In this document: positions 1 through 9,171 of the stretch, piece by piece
How positions within the stretch are numbered: the stretch's first letter is position 1
Layout of the letters: each line of letters begins with the position of its first letter
NCBI GenBank assembly: GCA_041391965.1
Contig: JAWKMZ010000001.1
Coordinates: forward strand, 496,001 to 560,000
DNA length: 64,000 bases
Source of the DNA: JAWKMZ01 sp041391965
Lineage (GTDB): Bacteria; Bacteroidota; Bacteroidia; Flavobacteriales; Flavobacteriaceae
Reading direction: 5' to 3'
Position numbers and translations under genes: made by a program
Notes under the pieces: generated by a model
What the model was told of the DNA's origin: nothing
Databases searched by the model: none
What the model saw: the letters and a program-made list of their open reading frames with translations, nothing else

Positions 1-414
1 GGTATTACTTCTGTTTCTATCTTAAATTCTGAAGAAAAAGAAACCGATATTATTCCAACAGCGCTTGAAGATTGTGTGCATCAACTTAAAGAGTTTTTTG
101 AAGGCACACGAACACAATTTGACCTTAAACTCAATCCAGAAGGCACCACTTTTCAAAAAACGGTTTGGGATGCGCTCTTAACAATTCCTTACGGAAAAAC
201 AATGTCTTATTTAGAACTTTCTAAACAACTTGGCGACGTAAAAGCCATCAGAGCTGTTGCTAATGCCAATGGCAAAAATCCGATATGGATTATTGTGCCT
301 TGTCATCGCGTTATTGGAAGTGATGGCAGTTTAACAGGCTATGCAGGCGGTTTGCACAGAAAACAATGGTTATTAGAACACGAAAGTCCTTACAAGCAAC
401 AATCGTTGTTTTAA
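1..414 (+). CDS. ogt: methylated-DNA--protein-cysteine methyltransferase (5' end cut off)
   Basis: The protein repairs O6-alkylguanine by moving the alkyl group onto its own cysteine, in the cytoplasm. The frame is open from base 1, so the start lies outside the window; 137 codons are visible, and an internal GTG at 76 is not the start. The active-site motif PCHRV is visible, with the acceptor cysteine codon at 301-303, preceded by the helix-turn-helix region and followed by the GYAGG and WLL segments of the Ogt/MGMT C-terminal domain. The beginning of the small N-terminal domain is seen in the first 40 codons. The gene is followed by a 77-base gap before the exonuclease gene. Family assignment is secure; whether an Ada-type regulatory domain precedes it cannot be seen. 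Confidence 0.93.
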   Translation, partial: GITSVSILNSEEKETDIIPTALEDCVHQLKEFFEGTRTQFDLKLNPEGTTFQKTVWDALLTIPYGKTMSYLELSKQLGDVKAIRAVANANGKNPIWIIVPCHRVIGSDGSLTGYAGGLHRKQWLLEHESPYKQQSLF

Positions 415-491
415 AAGGCTGTTTTTGAGACGTTTGCCCAATTGCTAACTCAACTTTATTTTTTATATTTAGTACGTTTTAATTTATTACT

Positions 492-1202
492 ATGATTAAT
501 AAACTCAACCTCGAAGATATTTTGTTTTTGGACATTGAAACAGTTCCAGAAACTCATCATTTTTCCGATTTAGACCCAACTAAACAAGGTCTTTGGGAAC
601 TCAAATCCAAATACCAACGAGGTGAAGTTTCTGCCGAAGAATTTTATGAACGCGCAGGCATTTGGGCCGAATTTGGTAAAATAGTTTGTATTTCAGTAGG
701 CTATTTTAAAGTTCAAGGTGATGTCAGAACTTTTAGAGTAACCTCCTTTTTTGGTGATGAAATAAAAATTCTAAAAGAGTTTAAAAATCTACTCATTTCA
801 CATTTTAGTCAAAATAAACACCTATTGTGTGCTCATAACGGAAAGGAATTTGACTTTCCTTATATAGCAAGACGTATGATTATTCATCATATCGAACTAC
901 CATACAAACTCAACCTGTTTGGAAAAAAACCATGGGAAGTACCTCATTTAGATACTTTAGAATTGTGGAAATTTGGCGATTACAAAACCTATACCTCTTT
1001 AAAATTATTAACAAATGTTCTCGGAATTCCATCACCAAAAGATGATATTGATGGAAGTGAAGTCTTTAGAGTTTATTATGAAGAAAACGATATTGACAGG
1101 ATTGTAATTTATTGTGAAAAAGATACCATTGCTGTGGCTCAAATATTTTTAAGATTGCGTGGTGATGCTCTTTTAGATGAAAGTGAAATCATTCATGTTT
1201 AA
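492..1202 (+). CDS. 3'-5' exonuclease of the DnaQ-like/PolB-exonuclease family
   Basis: A stand-alone DEDDy exonuclease related to the proofreading domain of family B polymerases. The three exonuclease motifs are visible: DIETVP near residues 14-19 (Exo I, D14 and E16), AHNGKEFDFPYI near residue 114 (Exo II) and YCEKD near residue 208 (Exo III, the Tyr-x3-Asp form). The 236-residue length fits a single catalytic domain with no polymerase part. The likely role is trimming of DNA 3' ends in repair; the substrate is not known from sequence. It lies alone between the Ogt gene and an ABC ATPase, all on the same strand but with separate leaders. Confidence 0.85.
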   Translation: MINKLNLEDILFLDIETVPETHHFSDLDPTKQGLWELKSKYQRGEVSAEEFYERAGIWAEFGKIVCISVGYFKVQGDVRTFRVTSFFGDEIKILKEFKNLLISHFSQNKHLLCAHNGKEFDFPYIARRMIIHHIELPYKLNLFGKKPWEVPHLDTLELWKFGDYKTYTSLKLLTNVLGIPSPKDDIDGSEVFRVYYEENDIDRIVIYCEKDTIAVAQIFLRLRGDALLDESEIIHV

Positions 1203-1384
1203 AACCTCTTTACTCTTTTAATAGAGGTATCCAAACCTGATTTATTTAAAAATTTTATTGAATTTAGCATTATTGTGTAATCAAAATTACATTTTAAATA
1301 ATTTTTCGATAAAATAATTGAGATTTTATTAACATTACGGTTTTTCCACAACAGCTTTGAAGAAAATTACTACTTTTACTTCTT

Positions 1385-3073
1385 ATGAAGACCACATTAC
1401 TTTCAGTTGAAGACCTCTCAATTTCATTTTTTTCTGATGCCACAGAAAAAGAAATTATTCATCATATTTCCTATCAGCTTTTTAAGAATGAAATTTTAGG
1501 AATTGTTGGCGAATCGGGTTCAGGAAAATCGGTCTCTACACTTGCGATTCTTGGATTGTTGCCAACACCTATTTCAAAAATTACAAAGGGTCATATATTC
1601 TTTGAAGAAAATGACTTGACACATTTGACCTCTAAAGACTTTCAAACAATAAGAGGTAATGAGATTGCTATGATTTTTCAAGAACCTATGAGTTCTTTAA
1701 ATCCATCGATGACTTGTGGCAATCAGGTTCAAGAAATTTTATTGCAACATACCAATATATCAAAAAGAGAAGCAAAAACAGAAACACTTTCACTTTTTGA
1801 AAAAGTAAAACTCCCAATTCCTGAGCGTATTTACAACGCTTATCCACATGAAATTTCTGGAGGTCAAAAACAGCGTGTTATGATTGCCATGGCAATTGCC
1901 TGCAAACCCAAAATATTAATTGCTGATGAGCCAACAACCGCTTTAGACGTAACAGTTCAAAAAGATATTATTTTGCTTTTAAAACAACTTCAGATAGAAG
2001 AAGAGATGAGCATTATCTTTATTTCGCATGATTTAGCATTGGTTTCAGAAATTGCAGATCGGGTTTTGGTAATGTATAAAGGTGATATTGTAGAAGAAGG
2101 CGAAACAAAACAACTCTTTAAAAACCCAAAACATACCTATACTAAAGCCTTGTTGAGTTCAAAACCATCTTTAGATGTTCGCTTAAAACGCTTGCCAACC
2201 ATTACAGATTTTATGGAAGATAATCCTAAATCTGAAATTATTACATCCAAGCAAAGGAAAGCGTCACACAAAACATTATATGCTAAAACACCCATTTTAG
2301 AACTGCTTAATGTTGAAAAAGAATACATTTCAAAATCGGGATGGTTTACAAAACCAAACATTTTTAAGGCGGTTGATGATGTGAGTTTTAAACTTTATGA
2401 AGGTGAAACTTTAGGCTTGGTTGGCGAATCGGGTTGTGGAAAATCAACTTTAGCAAATGCTATTTTGCAGCTTGACAAAGCCACTGCTGGGCAGATTTTA
2501 TATCATGGTGTTGATATTACTAAGTTAAATGCGTCTGCCATCAGAAAGTTAAGAAAAGACATTCAAATTATATTTCAAGATCCTTATGCATCTTTGAATC
2601 CAAGAATTCCTGTTGGAAAGGCCATTATGGAGCCTATGAAAGTTCATCGTATTGGCAACTCTGACCAAGAACGGAAAGCACAAGTTTTAGACTTGTTATC
2701 AAAAGTAGGTTTAGATGCAAGTTTTTTTAATAGGTATCCACATGAATTTTCTGGCGGACAGCGGCAACGTATTGGTATTGCAAGAGCTATTGCGTTACAA
2801 CCAAAGTTGATTATTTGCGACGAATCGGTTTCAGCTCTTGATATTTCGGTACAAGCTCAGGTTTTGAATTTGCTGAATGATTTAAAAGACAATTTTAAGT
2901 TTACCTATATTTTTATTTCGCACGATTTGGCAGTTGTAAAATATATGTCAGATCAATTAGTGGTAATGAATAAAGGGAAAATAGAAGAGATGGCTGATGC
3001 AGATGTTATTTATGAGCATCCAGAACGCGCGTACACAAAAAAATTAATTCATGCTATTCCAAAAGGGTTATAG
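1385..3073 (+). CDS. double-ATPase ABC transporter protein, oligopeptide/dipeptide type
   Basis: Two complete ABC ATPase domains in one 562-residue chain, as in YejF and GsiA, the energising subunits of peptide-type importers. Domain 1 has Walker A GESGSGKS (residues 42-49), signature ISGGQKQR and Walker B with ADEPTTALD; domain 2 has Walker A GESGCGKS (about 347-354), signature FSGGQRQR and Walker B ending in CDESVSALD. Each domain ends with the oligopeptide-type C-terminal extension (TKALLSSKPS and YTKKLIHAIP), which supports a peptide, nickel or glutathione-like substrate family. No permease or binding protein gene is next to it, so the partner subunits are encoded elsewhere. It is followed by 430 bases without a gene. 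Confidence 0.9.
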   Translation: MKTTLLSVEDLSISFFSDATEKEIIHHISYQLFKNEILGIVGESGSGKSVSTLAILGLLPTPISKITKGHIFFEENDLTHLTSKDFQTIRGNEIAMIFQEPMSSLNPSMTCGNQVQEILLQHTNISKREAKTETLSLFEKVKLPIPERIYNAYPHEISGGQKQRVMIAMAIACKPKILIADEPTTALDVTVQKDIILLLKQLQIEEEMSIIFISHDLALVSEIADRVLVMYKGDIVEEGETKQLFKNPKHTYTKALLSSKPSLDVRLKRLPTITDFMEDNPKSEIITSKQRKASHKTLYAKTPILELLNVEKEYISKSGWFTKPNIFKAVDDVSFKLYEGETLGLVGESGCGKSTLANAILQLDKATAGQILYHGVDITKLNASAIRKLRKDIQIIFQDPYASLNPRIPVGKAIMEPMKVHRIGNSDQERKAQVLDLLSKVGLDASFFNRYPHEFSGGQRQRIGIARAIALQPKLIICDESVSALDISVQAQVLNLLNDLKDNFKFTYIFISHDLAVVKYMSDQLVVMNKGKIEEMADADVIYEHPERAYTKKLIHAIPKGL

Positions 3074-3504
3074 CATGAATATTTTTTTGGTAAGCATTAA
3101 AATACCTCTAAGTAATTTTAAAGTGCTTTGAAAGCCAGAAAAAAATTTGCTTTCAAATAAAGTAGGTTTTGGTAGATTTGGGGCTGTGTTCATAAGCGTT
3201 GAAATTTATGATAGATTTGGGGCAAATCATAAATTAAGGTTACGGTAAATTTGGTTAATTTAGTTATTTCGATTTGGTTTTGTAAATATGTAACTTATTT
3301 TGAATAAATCAGTTTAAATACAATAAAAATCGATGAAATACACTAAATTTTAACATTTTATCCTTATATTGAAGATTAATCCTACAAATATAGAACCTAC
3401 TTATTAATTTTTAGTTTGATATATAGATAAAAAAAGAAGCCTAAAAACGCGACTGTTTTATAATATATTAATCGTGTTTTTAGGCTTAAATAAATGTTTT
3501 AGTC
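3074..3504. other. gene-free interval with degenerate direct repeats
   Basis: No coding sequence is visible in this AT-rich interval between convergent genes. It contains a 12-base direct repeat TAGATTTGGGGC at 3173-3184 and 3212-3223, with a weaker third copy (TAAATTTGG) at 3246. A stem-loop at 3203-3235 has arms AATTTATG and CATAAATT plus an inner ATTTG/CAAAT stem. The scoB terminator lies at its right end. Each repeat begins with a match to the Bacteroidota -7 consensus TAnnTTTG, but no plus-strand gene follows, so a promoter role is doubtful. Confidence 0.5.
3437..3487 (-). terminator. intrinsic terminator of scoAB
   Basis: Inverted repeat with 16-base arms (3437-3452 and 3472-3487) that pair fully apart from one G-U, with a 19-base loop. 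On the minus strand it is followed by a T-run (complement of 3427-3436). It lies 18 bases after the scoB stop codon. Confidence 0.85.
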
Positions 3505-4158
3505 TTACAGGGTCATTTCAGGAACCTCACCTTTAACAATCAACTTACCTTCTGTTGCTTTAATGATATCTTCGACTGAAATTCCTGGAGCACGTTCTAA
3601 AAGTTTAAATCCGTCTTTGGTAACTTCTAAAACCGCAAGATTGGTCACAATCTTTTTAACGCAACCAACTCCTGTTAATGGCAACGAGCAGTTTTTTAAT
3701 AGTTTAGAATCTCCAGCTTTATTAGTGTGCATCATGGCAACAATAATATTTTCGGCACTTGCAACCAAATCCATAGCGCCTCCCATACCTTTTACCATTT
3801 TACCAGGAATTTTCCAGTTGGCAATATCTCCATTTTCAGAAACTTCCATAGCGCCCAAAATTGTCAAATCGACATGTTTACCACGAATCATTGAAAAACT
3901 CATTGAGGAATCAAAAAAGCTGGCTCCTGGCAATGTGGTAATGGTCTGTTTTCCTGCATTGATTAAATCGGCATCTTCATCGCCTTCAAAAGGGAAAGGT
4001 CCCATTCCGAGGACGCCATTTTCACTTTGAAACTCTACTTCAATATCATCTCTTACATAATTGGCAACCAAAGTTGGAATGCCAATTCCGAGATTGACAT
4101 AATAACCATCCTTAACTTCTTTTGCTATACGTTTTGCTATTCCTATTTTATCTAACAT
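3505..4158 (-). CDS. scoB: 3-oxoacid CoA-transferase subunit B
   Basis: Beta subunit of succinyl-CoA:3-ketoacid CoA transferase, which moves CoA between succinyl-CoA and acetoacetate in ketone-body, leucine or butanoate metabolism. The catalytic glutamate motif SENGVLGMGP is near residues 45-54 (E46), following the GIGIPTLV glycine loop. The length of 217 residues matches the subunit. It starts two bases after the stop of scoA, so the pair is certainly an operon and presumably makes an A2B2 enzyme. A strong terminator follows. A related acetate- or butyrate-CoA transferase specificity cannot be excluded from sequence. Confidence 0.92.
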   Translation of the reverse strand: MLDKIGIAKRIAKEVKDGYYVNLGIGIPTLVANYVRDDIEVEFQSENGVLGMGPFPFEGDEDADLINAGKQTITTLPGASFFDSSMSFSMIRGKHVDLTILGAMEVSENGDIANWKIPGKMVKGMGGAMDLVASAENIIVAMMHTNKAGDSKLLKNCSLPLTGVGCVKKIVTNLAVLEVTKDGFKLLERAPGISVEDIIKATEGKLIVKGEVPEMTL

Positions 4159-4160
4159 AA

Positions 4161-4862
4161 CTAATTTCTTTGTCTAACAGTTCTTTGTTCAATTCGTTTT
4201 TCGTAGGTTTCTCCTTGAAAGATGCGCTGAATAAAAATTCCTGGAATATGAATTTGATTAGGATCTAAAGTGCCAACAGGGACTAATTCTTCCACTTCAG
4301 CTACAGTTATTTTTGCGGCACCACACATTGCTGGGTTAAAATTACGAGCGGTTCCTTTAAAAATTAAGTTACCAGCAGCATCGCCTTTCCAAGCTTTAAC
4401 AAAAGAAAAATCGGCTTTAAAGGCTTGTTCTAATACATACATTTTACCATTAAATTCGCGTGTTTCTTTGCCTTGGGCAACTTCAGTGCCATAACCTGCT
4501 GGTGTATAAAATGCAGGAAAACCAGATTGTGCTGCTCTGCAACGCTCTACCAAAGTGCCTTGTGGTACTAATTCTACCTCCATTTCTCCACTTAACATTT
4601 GACGTTCAAATTCTTCATTTTCGCCTACATAAGAGGAAATCATTTTTTTAATTTGATGTTTGTGAAGTAATAAACCGAGTCCAAAATCATCAACACCAGC
4701 ATTGTTTGAAATGCAAGTCAGACCTTTGATGCCCATTTTTTCTAAAGATTTTATAGCATTTTCAGGAATACCACACAATCCGAAACCTCCAAACATAAAG
4801 GTCATGTTGTCTTTAACGCCTTTTAGAGCTTCGTCAACATTAGCTACTTTTTTATTAATCAT
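4161..4862 (-). CDS. scoA: 3-oxoacid CoA-transferase subunit A
   Basis: Alpha subunit of the same CoA transferase. It carries the CoA-binding motif GGFGLCGIP near residues 24-32 and the conserved ISNNAGVDDFGLGLL segment. I place the start at 4862 (MINKKVANVDEAL); the frame remains open 10 codons upstream to 4892, but that extension resembles untranslated leader and has no family counterpart. The C-terminus ends in the basic stretch KRIEQRTVRQRN just before scoB. The upstream gene (PBP) ends with its own terminator, so scoAB should have its own promoter in the short gap 4863-4896. Confidence 0.92.
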   Translation of the reverse strand: MINKKVANVDEALKGVKDNMTFMFGGFGLCGIPENAIKSLEKMGIKGLTCISNNAGVDDFGLGLLLHKHQIKKMISSYVGENEEFERQMLSGEMEVELVPQGTLVERCRAAQSGFPAFYTPAGYGTEVAQGKETREFNGKMYVLEQAFKADFSFVKAWKGDAAGNLIFKGTARNFNPAMCGAAKITVAEVEELVPVGTLDPNQIHIPGIFIQRIFQGETYEKRIEQRTVRQRN

Positions 4863-4896
4863 TATTATCTGTTTTACTTCCGAAAAGTACAAAATA

Positions 4897-4940
4897 AAAA
4901 AGCCATTCTAAAATCAAATTGATGTTTAGAATGGCTTTTT
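4897..4940 (-). terminator. intrinsic terminator of the ricT-gldH-PBP operon
   Basis: Perfect 16-base inverted repeat (4897-4912 and 4925-4940) with a 12-base loop. Read on the minus strand it runs into a T-rich tract. It lies 17 bases downstream of the PBP stop and upstream of scoA. Confidence 0.88.
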
Positions 4941-4957
4941 AACAAGTTTTTGTATTA

Positions 4958-7276
4958 TTAAAAATCTAAAGTATCATCTATTTTTTTATCATCTTCTGAA
5001 GAAGGGTCATCACCATTAAATTTGTCGCAATCTACATTGATAGAAAGGTTTGCGGGACGCTCAAAATCTTCGGTAGAAATATTTAAATCTTTGTCTGCAT
5101 AGCAACTTTTCATATACAACGCCCAAATTGGCAATGCCATAGAGGCGCCTTGGCCATAAGCAATACTTCTAAAATGTGTAGCACGCTCTTCGCCACCAAC
5201 CCAAACTCCAGTCACCAAATTAGGAACCATACCCATAAACCAACCATCACTATTGTTTTGTGTTGTTCCTGTTTTACCAGCAATTGGATTGGTAAAGGCA
5301 TAAGGATAGCCTGTGATGATTTCTTTATAAACTCCAGAATCTGCGCCCCAAGTTCGTCTTAAACGCGCTCCTGAACCATATTCTGTAACACCTTCCATAA
5401 GGTTGGTGGTCACATACGCCACTTCTTCACTTAAAACATCTCTGGTTTCTGGTTTAAACTGATATAAAACAGTCCCATTTTTATCTTCAATACGCGTTAC
5501 CATAACAGGTTTATTATAAACCCCTTTATTGGCAAATGTTGAATAGGCTGCAACCATTTCATAAACACTCAAATCTGGTGTTCCTAATGCAATGGCAGGA
5601 ACTGCAGGAATATCAGATTCAATTCCTAAATTATGAGCCATATCAACCACTGGTTGAGGGCCTACTTGATCCATTAATCGCGCTGTAATGGTGTTTACTG
5701 AATTGGCTAACGCATTTTTTAGTGTTTTAAATCCGCCATAGGTTTTATCAGAATTATCTGGACTCCAAGGTAATGGGTTTCCAAATTTACCAGCTTCAAT
5801 GGTTATTTTTGTGTTCGGAAAGGTATCACAAGGTGATAAATGCAATTGGTCAATGGCTGTGGCATACACAAAAGGTTTAAAGGTAGAGCCAACTTGACGT
5901 TTTCCTTGCTTAACATGATCATACTGAAAATGTTTATAATTTATACCTCCAACCCAAGCCTTTACATGTCCTGTTTGCGGATCCATAGACATCATTCCTG
6001 TGTGTAAAAACGATTTGTAATAACGCATAGAATCTATTGGTTTCATAATAGTGTCTATTTCGCCTTTCCATGAAAACACTTCCATTTGTGTTGGCACATT
6101 AAATGACGCTATAATTTCTTTATCACTTTTACCATTAGCTTTCATTTTGCGCCATCGTTCAGATTGTCGCATACTTCGGTTTAACAAATCTTTAATTTGC
6201 TCATCGGTCAAATCTAAAAAAGGGGCTGTTTTATTTCGGTCTGGTGTGTTTTGATGAAAAAATTCCGCCTGTAATCTGGCCATGTGTTTTGCAACGGCGT
6301 CTTCAGCATATTTTTGCATTCGCGAATCAATCGTGGTATAAATTTTTAAACCGCCATTATATAAACTGTATTTAGAACCATCTGGTTTTGGATTGTCATT
6401 GATCCATTGTTTCATAAAATCAGACAGATAAGCTCTAAAATAAGTGGCTGTTCCTTCGCGATGCGATTCTGGTGAATAGTTTAATCCTAAATCTAATTTT
6501 TGGATGGAGTCTTTAACGTTTTCTGTAATGTAACCATATTTTTCCATTTGATTAAGTACTACATTACGACGGTTTTTAGTGCCTTCTGGGTTGCGATGTG
6601 GTCTTGGATTGTACAAGGACGAATTTTTAAACATGCCAACTAACATGGCAGATTCTTTTAAATCTAAATCTTTAGGTTCTTTTCCAAAATAAATGCGTGC
6701 AGCACTTCTGATACCATCGGCATTGTTACCAAAATCGTAGATATTAAAATACATAGCCAAAATTTCTTCTTTGGTATATTGACGTTCTAAACGGATGGCA
6801 ATAATCCACTCTTTGATTTTTTGGGTAATTCTGCCTAATGTATTTTTTGAACCTTCGCCATGAAACAATTGTTTTGCCAATTGTTGTGATATGGTACTGG
6901 CGCCACCACCACTTCCAAGCTTAACAATGGCTCTTAAAGTTCCGCGTGCATCAATGCCTGAATGTTCAAAATAACGCGCATCTTCAGTAGCAACTAAGGC
7001 ATCTATTAAATTTTGTGGCAATTCAGTATAATCAACAGGAGTTCTGTTATCGTTAAGGTAAAATTTAGCTAATGTTTTTCCATCTGAAGAAATAATTTCT
7101 GTTGCTAAATTGGTTTTGGGATTTTCTAAGACAGTATGGTCTGGCATTTCACCAAAAACACCCCATGATGCTAATAAAAATAGTAAAATTATAAATAGGA
7201 TGCCTCCTAAAAAAGTCATCCAAAACCAACGTATATATTTAGAAAAGTCTTGAGTTGCTTCCTTTTTTTTTGCCAT
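4958..7276 (-). CDS. bifunctional class A penicillin-binding protein (PBP1A type)
   Basis: Polymerises and cross-links peptidoglycan in the periplasm. A short cytoplasmic N-terminus is followed by one membrane anchor (about residues 15-43), a GT51 glycosyltransferase domain with the EDARYFEHSGID and STISQQLAKQL motifs (about 80-260), and a transpeptidase domain with the catalytic SxxK in GSTFKPF (S464, K467), an SVN motif and the KTG box (K668). The acidic C-terminal tail ends in PSSEDDKKIDDTLDF. It is the last gene of a tight minus-strand unit: gldH stops 8 bases upstream, and a strong terminator follows. The PBP1A/mrcA assignment rests on domain order and length (772 residues). Confidence 0.94.
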   Translation of the reverse strand: MAKKKEATQDFSKYIRWFWMTFLGGILFIILLFLLASWGVFGEMPDHTVLENPKTNLATEIISSDGKTLAKFYLNDNRTPVDYTELPQNLIDALVATEDARYFEHSGIDARGTLRAIVKLGSGGGASTISQQLAKQLFHGEGSKNTLGRITQKIKEWIIAIRLERQYTKEEILAMYFNIYDFGNNADGIRSAARIYFGKEPKDLDLKESAMLVGMFKNSSLYNPRPHRNPEGTKNRRNVVLNQMEKYGYITENVKDSIQKLDLGLNYSPESHREGTATYFRAYLSDFMKQWINDNPKPDGSKYSLYNGGLKIYTTIDSRMQKYAEDAVAKHMARLQAEFFHQNTPDRNKTAPFLDLTDEQIKDLLNRSMRQSERWRKMKANGKSDKEIIASFNVPTQMEVFSWKGEIDTIMKPIDSMRYYKSFLHTGMMSMDPQTGHVKAWVGGINYKHFQYDHVKQGKRQVGSTFKPFVYATAIDQLHLSPCDTFPNTKITIEAGKFGNPLPWSPDNSDKTYGGFKTLKNALANSVNTITARLMDQVGPQPVVDMAHNLGIESDIPAVPAIALGTPDLSVYEMVAAYSTFANKGVYNKPVMVTRIEDKNGTVLYQFKPETRDVLSEEVAYVTTNLMEGVTEYGSGARLRRTWGADSGVYKEIITGYPYAFTNPIAGKTGTTQNNSDGWFMGMVPNLVTGVWVGGEERATHFRSIAYGQGASMALPIWALYMKSCYADKDLNISTEDFERPANLSINVDCDKFNGDDPSSEDDKKIDDTLDF

Positions 7277-7284
7277 AATTGAAT

Positions 7285-7773
7285 TTAGTTTTTAGTAGGT
7301 TCAATTCTAAATCCTACATCTGTAATTCCTTGTAAGTTATCAACGCCATTAACATCTCCATTATTACGCATAGCTTGTTGAATATTGATTTTATATGTGC
7401 CTGCTTCTTCAAATTTAATGGCTTCTTTGTACCACAATTTGTTTTCTTTGACGTCTGTAAACCCTGTGCCTAAAAGCTGTCCATTAGGTTCAGCCATTTG
7501 ATATTCTAAAGTGTCGGTAATGGTTTTTCCGTGTGGAAAATCTATATCAACAATGAGAAATAAATTGCTGTATTTGTAGGCATTTGTATTTCTTATGTTG
7601 ATAAACAAATTATAGGTTTTTGTAGAGTCTGGAGGTGTGACATTAAATGATATTACCTCGTCTTTCGGCCATTGGTTGGGCAGAGATTTATACTCATCAA
7701 AAACTTGATTGGAATCGCAAGCATACAACACCAAAGCCATAATGAAAATCATCCAAGCAAACTTATTTGGCAT
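7285..7773 (-). CDS. gldH: gliding motility lipoprotein GldH
   Basis: GldH is one of the lipoproteins needed for gliding of flavobacteria along surfaces. I chose the start at 7773 (MPNKFAWMIFIMALVLYAC) because it gives a short lipoprotein signal peptide with the lipobox LYAC; the frame is open 30 codons further upstream, but that stretch lies inside the previous gene. The mature part has the DEYKSLPNQWPKDEVISF segment and immunoglobulin-like beta strands typical of GldH. The start overlaps the end of the ricT-like gene by 11 bases, so translation is probably coupled. Presence in this operon agrees with the order known from other gliding flavobacteria. GldH alone does not prove that this strain glides. 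Confidence 0.88.
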   Translation of the reverse strand: MPNKFAWMIFIMALVLYACDSNQVFDEYKSLPNQWPKDEVISFNVTPPDSTKTYNLFINIRNTNAYKYSNLFLIVDIDFPHGKTITDTLEYQMAEPNGQLLGTGFTDVKENKLWYKEAIKFEEAGTYKINIQQAMRNNGDVNGVDNLQGITDVGFRIEPTKN

Positions 7774-8947
7774 TATTTTTTTTGTTTTTATGTTGCGGTT
7801 TCCCCGTTCTTTTTTGTTTACCTCTATTATTTCTACGTTTGTTTTTGCGTTTTGGACTATCAAAACGTGTTAAACTATCTTGTCCAACTACATTTTCAAA
7901 ATCAGCTTTTGTTTCTTCAATAAGTTCAGAAGCATATTCTTCAAGACTCACAACTTTTTGTTTTTTCTTATTAAGGTCAATAATTTCATTGGCTTGAGTT
8001 GTTGTCAATTTGTGCCAATTCATCCATTCGCCTTCGTAAGCATACCACATAAAGCCTTTAAAAATATCTGTTTTTTGGCAAACTGCTGTTCCTTTTTCGG
8101 TGTAAAGTTTTATTTCAGATTTTGGAAACTCTTTGAGTGCATCTAAATAGGCATCTAATTCGTAATTTAAACAGCATTTGAGTTTACCGCATTGTCCTGC
8201 TAATTTTAAAGGGTTTAAAGATAATTGCTGATAGCGTGCTGCTGAGGTGCTTACCGATCTAAAATCTGTTAACCATGTAGAGCAACACAGTTCTCTACCA
8301 CAAGAACCAATACCACCAAGACGAGCCGCTTCTTGTCGGAAACCTACTTGTTTCATTTCAATGCGTGTACGGAATTCTTTAGCAAATAATTTGATGAGTT
8401 CTCTAAAATCAACACGTTCTTCAGCTGTATAGTAAAAGGTAGCTTTGCTTGCATCACCTTGATATTCAATGTCCGAAATTTTCATTTGCAGTTTCAAATC
8501 AATTGCAAACTGGCGTGCTTTAACCTTCATTGGTTCTTCTTTATCACGTGCTTCAGACCAAATATCAATATCTTTTTGTGATGCTTTTCTGTAGATTTTC
8601 AACACGTTTTCTTGGTCGTCAATTTTAACGTTTTTTCGTTTCATTTGCACTCTAACCAATTCTCCAGTAAGGGTTACCATGCCAATATCATGACCAGATG
8701 CTGCTTGTGTAGCTACAATATCTCCAATACTAAGGGTTAGGTTTTCAGTGTTTTTGTAGTATTCTTTTCGACCGTTTTTAAAACGGACCTCGACCCCTAA
8801 AAAAGGTTCTTCGCCTTGTGGAAGTGACATATTAGCCAACCAATCAAAAACGGTCAACTTGTTACAACTATCTGTACCACAAGTGCCATTGTTTTTGCAT
8901 CCTCTTGGTTGTCCATCTTTGCCAGTTGAGCAACTGTTACAACTCAT
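7763..8947 (-). CDS. PSP1-domain protein, RicT (YaaT)-like
   Basis: Homologue of RicT/YaaT, which in Bacillus belongs to the Fe-S-containing Y-complex acting on RNase Y; its role in Bacteroidota is not established. The first 30 residues are cysteine-rich (MSCNSCSTGK, then CKNNGTCGTDSC), and two further clusters, ELCCSTW and CGKLKCCLNYE, fall in the PSP1 domain (about residues 100-290), so metal or Fe-S binding is plausible. The last 35 residues are strongly basic (repeated KRKNKRRNNRG-like runs) and may bind RNA. It is the first gene of the unit with gldH and the class A PBP. The start at 8947 gives the conserved cysteine-rich N-terminus. Confidence 0.85.
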   Translation of the reverse strand: MSCNSCSTGKDGQPRGCKNNGTCGTDSCNKLTVFDWLANMSLPQGEEPFLGVEVRFKNGRKEYYKNTENLTLSIGDIVATQAASGHDIGMVTLTGELVRVQMKRKNVKIDDQENVLKIYRKASQKDIDIWSEARDKEEPMKVKARQFAIDLKLQMKISDIEYQGDASKATFYYTAEERVDFRELIKLFAKEFRTRIEMKQVGFRQEAARLGGIGSCGRELCCSTWLTDFRSVSTSAARYQQLSLNPLKLAGQCGKLKCCLNYELDAYLDALKEFPKSEIKLYTEKGTAVCQKTDIFKGFMWYAYEGEWMNWHKLTTTQANEIIDLNKKKQKVVSLEEYASELIEETKADFENVVGQDSLTRFDSPKRKNKRRNNRGKQKRTGKPQHKNKKNNAK

Positions 8948-9105
8948 AAATTTTATATAAAAGTCATTACCAATATGTAATGAACGAAGATTAATATATA
9001 GTTTTAAAGTGTAAAGATAAGATTATTTATTAAGTTAAATAGCTTTTGTGTTTGTAAGCTAAAAAACGCATAAATTATTATTTATGTTATTGTTTTACAA
9101 ATAAT

Positions 9106-9139
9106 TAAGCCTGTATCTATAAAATTAAATACAGGCTTA
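9106..9139 (-). terminator. probable terminator of sodA
   Basis: An 11-base perfect inverted repeat (9106-9116 and 9129-9139) with a 12-base loop lies 33 bases after the sodA stop. The T-tract on the minus strand is poor (TTAATTATTT), so efficiency is uncertain. Confidence 0.55.
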
Positions 9140-9171
9140 TGGTTAAAATTTTAACTTTTAAAATAGATTTA

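Noticed and set aside
1204..1228. ACCTCT/AGAGGT hairpin after the exonuclease gene as terminator
   Set aside because: The stem is only six bases with no T-run.
3563..4030. 155-codon plus-strand frame over scoB
   Set aside because: It is antisense to a clear CoA transferase subunit with all its catalytic motifs, and has no family features.
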